Positions 48,001-60,000 of a DNA stretch of 64,000 bases are shown here, one piece after another (the stretch's first letter is position 1; the number at the start of each line of letters is the position of its first letter). The stretch lies in NCBI GenBank assembly GCA_963922205.1, contig CAWUHX010000269.1, forward strand, positions 408,501-472,500, written 5' to 3'. The notes below the pieces were generated by a model, which had not been told where the DNA came from, searched no databases, and saw nothing but the letters and a program-made list of their open reading frames with translations. Origin of the DNA: Romanomermis culicivorax. Lineage: Eukaryota > Nematoda > Enoplea > Mermithida > Mermithidae. The position numbers were made by a program, and so were the translations under genes.

Positions 48001-51000
48001 ATCTGCTTTTCGAGGAATTGGGAAAGCAAATTCATGATGCACTAAAGCATGTTTCTAAGAATCGGGAATTTTATACACTTTTCGAGGAATCGGGACTTTC
48101 GAGGAAAGGGGACGTTCGAGGAATAGGGGTACAACCTAGAAATCTTCGGTACATATAATGGCTCATAATTTCAATGAAAATTGGACAATTTCCCATTCAG
48201 CCAAACAGTCAAAAACAGAAATAAAGCTACTGAAAAAAACTTAACCCTTCTTACACGCGTACATCATTGCATGAGTGCCAAAGTAAACCCTCAGAAATTG
48301 TCGATCACTGGCTCTCTTAGGATTAGCCATGGGACTTCATCTTTTTGGACAAAAAAGGTAAAAGATGTCAATAACCTTGAACAATGAACAAACAAATTGA
48401 ACAAAATAAAAAAATCAACAATGAACAATTCTGAACAAAAACAAAATGAACAATAAACAAGAATTTGGAAAATGATCAAAATATAAAAGTTGAAGAAAAT
48501 ATCAAAAATAATCAGATTTAGTGATGTTTCCTTATTTTTGACATTCGGATATCCAAGTTTTTGGAGAATTCGTAATTCCATTCGACAACATCGGCATGTA
48601 TTCACTCAGACTGCCTCATGGGGAGGGGTATGAGGGAGTATTACCCCCATCTGAAGTCTTAAAAGTTGCCTGATTTTGAGATAAAATGAAGACTTTAGTG
48701 GACATTTAGCTTACACTACCCTAGCAAATTTTCAACTTTACCCCTACCTGAAAAATCTGACCTTGGGAACCTCTGTATTCATTGTTTTTTTAAATGGCAC
48801 TCTTTAGCAAAAATATGGTCAGTGGAAGTTGAAAAGAATCTATAACTTTATTTGAGCGAAATTTATGAAAAACAGACTGAATGAACACCGTTCAAAATCT
48901 AGCTGTTCGGGAAATATTGAAAAGTAAGCTTCTAAAATGTTTTTTGATGTTATCAATTATTACTGATCATACCGATAGATTTTTAGAATTTTTATATTTC
49001 AAATTGCCTGACAAACTTAGCAATCATCAGGTGAGGAAAAATAATAATAAAATCATCGCAAAAGCTAAGGTAAAAGCTAACTCCAGAAAAAATGTTGAAT
49101 ATCAATAGTTAGTGAACATAACAGATGCATAAAAAATCAAGTATTTATTGAAAAAAGAAAAATAAACTACAGCGCTTGAGCCAGATTCAAATCAATAATG
49201 ATAAATAATGTCTAAAATCGATGCACAGTAGTGTAAAATTTTGAGATTTTGATCCTCAAAAACGCTCGATTTTTGGTCTTGACGGGCGAATTTTTCTTTC
49301 GCACTTGTGGAGAGAGCTCAAATCTTTTTTCGACAAGCGTAAATTAGAAAAAAATAGTGCGTGAGCTTAATATGTCTCGTCGAGGGTATCACAATTTAGA
49401 ATTTTGTATTTTACCTTAGCGATATCATACGCAGTAAACAGTAAAAGAAGAAGATATCATACGCAGTAAACAGAGTAGATTATAGATGAAATGCGCATTC
49501 TGTGATCGACGAACTTTAGATTGAAATCACCTAACTTTGTTCATATCATTTTCTAGTTGACAAATTTTGTGTACAATCCAAGGATATGTACGATACAACA
49601 TAATACGAAACTTGAATTTTTGACTGAATGTGCTGAAAATTAATTAATCACACAGCAGACTCTTTCGAATGGGATTGGATAACTTCCGAAGAGTTTGCAA
49701 AGGTAGAAATTGAATTTTTTTTACTAATATATGTAAATTCTTCGTGTAATTCATTTTAGCAGCGAAACGGTACTTTTGATAACTACACACAAAAGCAGTC
49801 AGATGGGGAGACAGAATAAAAAAAACTATCAACCGTAGGACAGGATATAAACTGAAAATGTAGACAGAAAACTATAAGTTCATCAATAAAAGCATAAAAT
49901 GTTCATCGTTAGCTCCGAACTTTTTTACTTGATCACTTCGCATTTTTCGCATTATAAAATTGGTTTGATTTGTTTCGCCAGCTCAGCTAATATATTTTGA
50001 GCTCTGACTTCCGCATTTTTATTCATCATTTGTGTTAAAAGTTTTCCATAGAATATGCGGGTATTCAGATGTCTTTTCATATCCGAATATCAATGGCTAC
50101 GAACTTAGAAATACGTTGTAGACCGGGTGGCCGACTGTGCCGTCTGGCCGACTGTAGCGGCTGGCAGACTGTAACGGGTGGCCGACTGTACCGCGTGGCC
50201 GAATTCAATTTGAAATAGTTTATATGTATAAGTCGAACCTTATGTAAAATGTTTTTGCATGAAATGTGAATAAAATGTTGTTAAATATGGGTTTCAATGT
50301 ACAAGATATCATCAAAAAATGCAAGTGCAACGCAAAAATATGCTAATTAAGTAAAAGCGCACAAGAATATCTATTTGAATTCAAAAGTTTTTCATTTTGT
50401 AAAAAAATTTTCCCCTCGTATCCGTTCACTTTGTTGAGTATATTTGTTATAAAAATGAGTGAAAAGGATTTTGAGGCTGCAGAATATCAATTGACATTTC
50501 ATGAAAATTCGATGCTGCTCGCGAAAGTCGCACTAATTCCAATCATTTTTGGCTTCTCAAAAAGAATAAAACTAAACGAGGATTTGATGGTTTGCAAACC
50601 GTGTATTATGAATGCAACAATTGTGCTAAGCTAATGTGAATAAAGTAGTGAGCCAGAGATATTCCAGAGTACGACCCTTAGATAATTTACCCGAGTAAAG
50701 ACGGATTTCCGTTGCTGTCCCATCTTTCTTAAAAATTGTGTTTTTACATTGCCAAGTTCTAACATATTTTATTCATCGTTTTTTTGCTGCAAAAATATTT
50801 AAAAAAGTCAATAGAATCAACCAATATAGGCTTTTATAATGAATTAAAAAATTATGAAGGGCATATTTCTGCACTTAATTAGCATATTATTTTTGCGTCG
50901 CTCTTGCATTTTTTGATAATGTTTTGTGCATTGAAACCTATATTTAGCAACATTTTATTCACGTTTCGTGCGAAAACGTTTTGCATAAGGTTCGACTTAC

Positions 51001-54000
51001 ATATAAAATATTTCAAATTGAATTCGGCCACCCGGTACAGTCGGCCAGCCGCTATAGTCGGCCAGACGGCACAGTCGGCCACCCGCTACACAATCTAGAA
51101 ATACAAGTTTTAAATACATAGTAATGAATTATTTACTGTTAATCAGATATCACCTAACTAGTTCGATTCAATAAATATTTAACAATGATATGGATTCTTA
51201 TTATCCAAATCGGTTTTGAAGGATCGACATTCCCAATGGCACGTCTAAGCTTCGATTATGTAAGTGTTTCAGTGATTTCTTTTGATAAAATGAAAGACGA
51301 CAGGTTTTGCTGCATATAAATTGGAGTGCTTTCTCTTTTCTATTGCATGATTATACCGAGAACCAATGTGAACAGGCCAGGAATATGGACAGTCTGCTTA
51401 TTCTGAAATGATAAATGCAGCGCAAAGAGATTCCAATTATTTTCAAGGAATCGCAATTACGAATAAAAAATTCTTAATGTGCACAATTCTGCATGTCACT
51501 CACTGCATGTCACTTCAAAATAAATGCGTAGAATATGGTTCACCAAGCAAGTAGTTTATTGTTGGACGAAGTACGGTGAAAATGACTTGCGCACCAAATT
51601 CTAACAAATTATTAATCTCTACTTTTTGTGAAGACATGAATTTACTCTTGGGAATGTAAATTTTGTTGGACATCACATGCAGCTAAAGCTCACTGAGGAA
51701 TAAATTTCAAATTTCAGATAGCTCAACAATGAAGGTTGCCTCCCCGTAATAATAGTGAATTGATCCGTGGCCTGCTGAGGGAATATTCTCGGTCAGGTCA
51801 TATACTCTGAGAGTGAACGGTGAGCAGAAAGGGGTAGCGCGAACGCAGCCCCACACGAAAAAATTGCACAGTCGAGCAGTCCCTATTTGGAACCCTCGCA
51901 GGGGTCAACCTACTCGTTAGTGCAATGAGCAAGCCTCGCCCTGGTAGAGCCATCTTCGTGATCGTGGCATCTACCCTGCCAGGTAAGTACTAAGATGGAA
52001 TTAGCCACGAAGGTACCAAAAAAATGAAACATCGTTTCTACGGGTTCAATAATAGACATGCCACAATTATACGCATGCGTATGCGTATAGGCAACACGCA
52101 CGACATAACATACGATGAAAAATGCCAAAGACACGCGCCTGCTATTACTATACTATAAATTATTATGACCTAAAAATTGAGGTTGGACAGACTAACGGTA
52201 ACGACAAACAACAGAAGAACAACAACGAAGGTTCAATGGTAATAGTCAAGTTAAATTACAGTAATTGACAAAATGTTTCAAAACTGTTTTTGTTTATCTG
52301 CTCAAGAAAAGTCACATGAACAAAAAAAGAAGATTCGCGAATACTGAAATGTTATAGTGGGATGAGTTTAATTCACTGTCGGCACTATTTACAGCTTCAT
52401 GTTTTGTCCTACATTGCGTACTAGATCTAGTAGGTTCATACCTGTAATTGGGAGAGGGTTGGGGGGGGACCCCCGCCCCAACTTGGCCAACTATATACCC
52501 AACCCCCCCTGACTTGAAAAAATTGGCAAAAAGTATTTTTTTTTGCCTTTTTTGGAAAAAATTTCGACTTTTTCCGACCCCCCCCCCAACTGGTTGGACC
52601 TCTTACAGGTATGAGTAGGTTTAATTCCGTTTCGACAACTCTTTCAAATCAATAACTGAATTAATGTCATAGACTCGTCGTGGAACACTAACTTATTAGG
52701 TGACTTGCTGTTACAGTGTCACCTGAAAAGCGGAAAACGGCATAAATCTCAACTATCAGGAATTTGCTTATATTTGCAACTCCTGACTTACGGAGTAAAT
52801 TTTAAAACTCACATGATATGTTGAGGCAACCTCTTCCCGCTACTCGGGGCTTCAGTAAAAGTTAGGCTCGGTCCGGGACTTGAATCCGGGATCTTGCGGC
52901 TACCGTCTGCACACTCTAACCAACTGAGCCAACCGAGCAGCGGGAAAGGCGCTCTCTTTTTGCAACAATTCGTAGTTGAGGTGGCTGCTTTGGCCACTCT
53001 CAACAGATGCTTGCAACGTCATTCAGGGTTCATACAAAGTTGGAGAAAAAAAATTCCCTGTGTTTTCCAGGTTTTCCAGGTTGACAAATACAATTTTTCC
53101 AGGTTTTTATTATGATGAAATATACTATCCTGAAGAAAAATACTGAATAATATGTGTGAGCTAAAGTATAATCAAAAATAGAGTACTAAATCAAAAAATT
53201 TATTTCAAATTATTGCGCAACCTAGCGCCGAAAAATTCTGATTCCGAGGCCTCTAAAACGTTGGAAAATCAATTTTTCAGCACATTCTTATGCAGCTACC
53301 GATGATCAATCGTGATCTTTGCACCATTTGATTGGTGGAAGCGTTAATACATTTTTCTAACGTTTTCGTATATCAAGAGCCAGTAATTTACCAATCATAA
53401 TTATTTATGATATATATAAACCAACGTATAAACCAGTGTTTTTTTTGCACGAGCTATTTTGCACGGTGCAAAAAAATCACCAAAAAAGTTTTGCACGCCA
53501 AAAAATTTTTTGTACGCTAAATAAATAGTCACATTTTTCCACAAACTTTTCTTCCACAAATAAAGAAGTCAAATTTTTTTCCACATCAGTGTTTTTCTCG
53601 TCACTGGGCTTTCGCACCTAATGACTTTGAATTACACGAGAAATTGACGGTTAAGTCCTCTTGATGACAAGTGAGAGCCCAAAAAAGATAGTAATGTTTC
53701 CGGCGCCAAGCGCCGGAAAAATTTTTTCGGTATTGACATTCAGCGACACTAGAAAATCAATTTTCTGAACATTTATTTCAAGAATTAGATTTGAATTCAG
53801 TGTTCAAAGTCGTAATTTTTAGAATTTAATTATTTGAAAAATTTTTAAACCAGTAATTTATTCGTTAACTCTCATGAACTTGGCCGAAAAGATATATATG
53901 AAGGAAAGAGTAGAAATTTCCGAAAACTTCTTCCATGAAGCTTCCGAATTGATTTTACGTTAAGAAAGGAATAATCGCTTCAAAAAGTTACGTATTGATC

Positions 54001-57000
54001 CTTCTCAAAAAATGTGTCAAGGAAAAAATGTGAATCTTCATTAAATATCAAGATAAAATATTGAAGATTACCAATTAAAACATGAGATAATACGTTTAGG
54101 ATGATGAAAATAGATTAAGTAATAAGTGATGGTATAGACATGCTAGAAGCTGCGCCTGCGCTAGGAAATAAATAATAATGCTTATTAAAGTTATAACCAG
54201 CGCGAAGCGCCGGAAAATTTTGAGATTTGCACCTACTAAAATGCACCGAATTCCATCTTTTCTATATGAAAACACCAAATTTTTTTCACACTTAATAAAT
54301 ATTTTTTTGCACGGTGCAAAAAATCTGAGTTTTGCACGAGCGGAAAAAGTTTTGCACAGTGCAAAAAAACACTGGTATAAACCATGAAAAAGTGTGATAG
54401 ATATTTTACTTCGGACTCGGATATCGATCGGTAATTAATGCGGTGCAGAGCATCAGAAAAAATTTGGATTTTGATATTCTATATCGTTGGAAAATGACCA
54501 TTTTTAATATCTATTTCCTGCCTGACAAGTTTAATTTTTCATTGAATTCAACATGTTTTCAGTCAGGCAAACTAAAATTCAAAAATTAAGCAAGCAGCAA
54601 TGAATTGAATGACTTTTTCAGACAGAAGATCCTCTGCTATTGTCTCACGCTTAATCATTTTCCCAATGCAAAAAGTCATCTTCACGAAAGTCGAAAATTC
54701 TAAGGAACCACAAAATGATTTTGTGGAAATAATCTAGAAAAATCTAGGTTTTAGTCAAATATCTGAAAAAACAATACAAGGTCAAACATTCATCCATAAC
54801 ATGCTGATGTTTAAAAGCTATAAGCCAGCGTAAGCTAGGCCGACATTTTCCAACCGCACAACAGAAATGATAACAAGAATCATAAGTGACTTGAAATCCG
54901 GCGCGGAGCGCCGGAAAATTTTCGATATGTTTTCTTAGAAACGCATAAGAATGCATCTCCGGACAGGAAACTCACCCAATCAAAAGGGTCGTTAGTGTCT
55001 AATTTTTATAAGCCATGTTGGCTTGTGCCCCTAAATTTTTAGGAATCACTCAGAGTTTTTAGAAGCCATGGCTCCTAATTAACCTTAACACACCCTGACC
55101 AGACTCGATTTTTTTCGCTCGCAAATATGAATGCTCTATATAGCCGAAAACATTTTATTGATTAGTCTCCAATTTTCTGGCATAAATGAGGAGTTTGAAT
55201 GTTTTCTCGAATATTACCCTTACAATCCAATTGAAACGCTGACTTTGACGTAATAATTTAAAGGCTAAATTAAAAGTTGAAGTTGAAAACCTAAAAAAAC
55301 AATCTCAAATACTCGATGATTTTAAGCAATTTCACTTTCAATGTGCATAGTCGAATAAGAAAACTCGCCGCAGCGCGGCGAAAAAATTTGACGATTTTCC
55401 TCTACTTTTCAACACAAAATAATTATTTTTCCACAAAATTCCCTGTGTTTTCCAGGTTTTCCAGACCTGAAAAAAAATTCCCTGTGTTTTCCAGGTTTTC
55501 CAGGTTGTGTATGAACCCTGGTCATTTCTATCCGTACATGTAACGGAATTCCGAGGTCTACTTTTTCATGGTTGGGGCCATTAAAGGAGAAAAAATTTAA
55601 TTTCCTGGTAAAAAAATCGAAAAATAGTAATTTTAATCTAAAAGCCACGAAAATATGTATTTATGGCGGGGAACTACAGAAAATTCGAAATTTTCGAAAA
55701 ATTAATATTTTTTACCAAAAACTGACCGTCTCGATTCTTTTCAACCGGAGATGATCTCTATGACAATCCCATTTCAGCTATATGGCCAATGGTTTTGGTG
55801 GGTGGAAGGTTTAAATGACGCTTTCTACCAATTACATGTAGGTTCGTAGCCATACGATTGGTAAATCCCGATTATGAGGCCGATGATTATAGCGGAAAGG
55901 GGTTCCCATGAAACTTCCAACAGTCGAATCCATGTTATAGTTATATTACATAACTCAAAACTAAGAATGCGTGTTTGGCTGGACTTGAGTTTTTCGGGCC
56001 TGATTCGTTGATGAAAAGGCTGCATCCGATTTATTACCGCATATATAGGAGAAAAACATGTGAATTAAAGCTGTAAATCATCATTTTATTCACAATTTTT
56101 GAGTGAGAGCTAAAATCGTCAAAAGCGCAATAAGGATGACAATTGATGAATATAACGATAGTTTCCTCAACTGTAAAGCCTGATAGAAAGTAGAAAGAGA
56201 ACTAGGCCGCGAAATATAGAAAGGCAAAAAAATACAACGGCGTAAGAAAAAACGAAAAATTACACCAGATGAATGCGCATGAATGAGAATATCAAGTATC
56301 AGCGAGGGTCAAAAACCTGTGAAACGAGAGAGCTGTACACCAGAGGCAGGTGAAAAAAATCTACCTGAGGCACCAAATTTCTCTGCCAGTACTGTTAAAA
56401 ATGGAAAGAAATGGTCATTAACTGACAAAAAATTAAAATTTTTTTCGCGAAATTTGATCTTTCAGAAGATGGATTTTTACCCGTCCCCTAGACTTTCCGC
56501 GAATATTCTCTTCTAGATCTTCTCATCTGAAAGATGTTGGAACGAATATTCTCTTCTAGATCCTCTATTGACTCTATGTAAAACTAACCTTAATTTTACA
56601 GTTTCCTCGTCAACTTTAAGATATAATCGTTCGAAAGCTTGGATAATACCGGTCCGGATAGTTTGATCTTTAGAGCAGATTAAAGATAGGCATTTCCAAA
56701 CTGCAGTCGACGATCCAATAACACCAAATTCTGCGCAGGTTGCCACAAAATCGATAGATTCTAGGATATCGGCGCTCGACTGCGTTTGATGTTGCTGCCC
56801 GCTGAGCAGGGCAGTTACTTGCGGTAGAACTGATTGCATTTGTTCGGCAAAAAATTTCGAATCCTTTAGCAAATTTGAATATTAGCCAAGTAAGTGAATT
56901 TAACAAAGAAGAATTGTAAATTGTAAACCTGAAGCGAAATTTCTCGAGAAAATTTTGAAAACTCACGTTCAAATATCTGACAAGTTTCTTCTGTCTTTCA

Positions 57001-60000
57001 ATGTCGGCTGACTTTGTCGATGGCATTTTATCCGAAGGAGCATCTTGAGAAATTCCAGCTGTATCCTCATCTTCGTCGTCGATATCTTCCCAATCATCTA
57101 AATTCTTCTTTGTCTGTTTCATTGCGCCACTAGAAGCTTGCCTTTCAGCCAGTTCTTTCGCTACCAAATGTTCTGAAAAATAAAGCTGCGCTACAATGAA
57201 CATAGAAAATATACATCGCCCGGAATTATTACCTAGAAAAACAGTTTTAAGTAATTCGACGATAGTGACTTTCGCACTTTCTATATTCCTGAAGAAAAAT
57301 ATATTGTTGCCGAATTTAGACAGAAAAATTTAACTAAACATATAACGGATTAATTTAATTTTTCGAAAAACTGGAAATCGATAATATGTACTCGAAATGA
57401 CCCGATGCAGGAACGTTCTCCGATTGTTGAAATATCCGATGTTTGGGCCATGCATAACGGGCCAAAACCAAGAATGCGCAGGCTTCTTTATATTCCGCTT
57501 TGACAAGCATGTTGAAAACTGAATTGAGTACCCTGAAAAACAACGAAGTTTCGTCAATATAACATTCCGTTAGATTAATTATTTATCACAATCGAAGAAC
57601 TGAATAAAATTTAATATGTATAAAAATAAATTATGTAGAGAATATTGAAAATCTGCGGACATTCAGGGCCGCATGCATAAAGTCCGCCAACGCAAAAAGA
57701 CCCGTGTCAAGTCGTTAGCACATGTTAATTAATTCATGTCAAATCGTTAACACTGCTTAACTTCAACCAGTTCAGGCTTTTTTTTTGCCGGAGACAAATG
57801 AAAATTTTTTGGGGCAAACAAAATTGGAATAGTCATTCGTACATGTACAAACGGCTCTTTCCCATTTAGGGAAGAAAATTTTGGGGATAAGGTACAGAAA
57901 ATATGCATTTTGGTGCATTTTAGAAGTTCATAATCTCAAAATTTTCCGGCGCGGCGCCGGTTATAACTTTAATAATCATTATTACGTATTATCTAGCTCA
58001 GACGCAACTTTCAGAATGTCTACCTTCACCTATCATTTAATGTATAATTGTTTTCATCATCTCAAACGTATTATCTCATTTTTAAAGTGGTAATCTTCAA
58101 TATTTTATCTTTATATATTTGACGAAGATTCGTAGTTTTTCCTTGAAACATTTTTTGAGGAAGATCAATACATCAAGTCTCTAAACTTTCCAAAGTGATT
58201 ATTCCTTTCTTAACATAAAATCAGTTGGAAAGTTTCATGGAAGTAGCCTTCGGAAGTTTCTACTCTTCCACTCATATCTTTTCGGCCAAGATCATGAGAT
58301 CTAATGAATAAATTACTGTTTTCAAAATTTTTAAGACGATAAAATTCTAAAATTTACGACTTTTGAACACTAAATTCGAATCTACTTCTTGAAATAAATG
58401 TTTGGAAAATTAATTTTCCAGCGTCGCTGAATGTTAATACACAAAAAATTTTTACGGCGCTCGGCGCCGGAAAGATTGACGTCTTTTTTGAGCTTTCATT
58501 TCTCATCATAGAGGACTTAACCATCAATTTATCATCTAAGTCAAACTCATTATGCTATTGGATAGTTTTCTACAAAATTTGTTCCACAATGCTTGTAAAT
58601 TAGAATTGAAACTCGAAAATTTCAATTTTTTTCTAAATTTTAATGAATTAACGGCATTTTTTGAGTTATAAATAAAATTTGAAAATTACACTGATTTGGT
58701 TATTACTCTCTGGCCATGGCATAGGGGAACACAGGTTACTTATTTTACGTATTTTTGCTATGTACAAATGGGTCATGTACAAAAAAAATCCTGGTATATA
58801 TGCATAAAGACGAGTCAAGCGCCGCTTACCAAACTCGCGTTAAACTAGTATTAAATATTTTAAAATCGCTTGACTCGTGTTAATTTCCAGTTAAAAGATG
58901 AAAAACAGGCATTTAATTCATCCAACCTAAATTATCAACAAAATTTTAATTTAAAATTGAATGCGAATGAAGTATTCCGATTTTTATCAATGCTTTGCGT
59001 CTTCGTACATAAATAATTTCTGATTCCACGGCATAAATTCTGATATATTATACAAATTTTATGATGACAGCTTTATTTCTAAAATAGCAAAAAAGGTTGA
59101 GGCAGGAGTATTTGGCGCTCCGGGTTAAAGGATTTAACCCCTATGCTCATCAATGGCCGGCACAACAGCGAAGTCAAAAAACTTTTTTGTAAAATGCTTT
59201 TTGTTGATAAATGGGTGAAAAAGGTTTATACTTTTATATCCGTCCACTGGCTATAGTTAATTTTTTCCAAACAGAAAGAAAAAATTACGTCCATACAAAT
59301 AATAAACAACCTGCGTACGTGTCTTCTTTCGGATTGACTGTAGCAGTTAGGATCATAACTTCAAAAAAAGAAAGTTTTGGCTTGTCACGCACGATTCTTT
59401 AGATTTTTTGTGTTCTGATGCTCAATCGATAATGAGTAGAGTAATAACGGTAACGATTGCTAGTTTTAACAATTCATGAAAACATTAAACATTTTTAAAC
59501 ATCAAACTTAAATGAAATGCTACTCTATTCATTCAACACGATTTGTATCAATGCATGTAGTGAAGGTCATTTATAATGAAACTTTTTTGAGGACGATGGA
59601 CATAATGTTCAATCCAGTGTTCCGATAATGAAGGGTGGTTTAATGAAAACCTTCTAATATCAAAAAGCAAGATTTTCGTTCCAGACTATATCTTCCATAA
59701 AAATAGGCTCAGTCGTGGAGAAAAGTTTGGATTTTGTGCACTGAATAGCATACAGCAAGTACCTTCTTGCCCATCAGTTCAATTGATCTTAGCTTGCGAT
59801 TTCCACAGTGTGAAAAGCTTTCCTTTGCGTACTAAACAGATTAGCCTACTCATCAAATGCTTAAGAATGTGCTTTTGGAACGTAGACTACAAAAGCTCTT
59901 GAACCCTCAATGCCTTGACATTTTATTCTTTTAAACCTCGAAGCATTTGATTAAGAAGATTTAAAATTATTAAACAAACACGACAAAGGAATGGAGCTTT

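Larger units (their letters stand above)
44676..56588 (-). other. 11.9-kb NCAPD2 intron hosting U1 genes and transposons
   Basis: The flanking exons end in AG and begin with G, giving one shared Arg codon, so the intron is well defined although it is far larger than the others (tens of bp to 3.2 kb). It contains the two U1 snRNA copies, a tRNA-like sequence, three subrepeat-ended elements, a TA MITE, and the 2.5-kb CAGGGTTCATACA element with a nested hAT. 44.7-45.1, 46.2-47.2, 48.2-50.1 and 55.6-56.5 kb hold nothing I can name. Confidence 0.8.
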
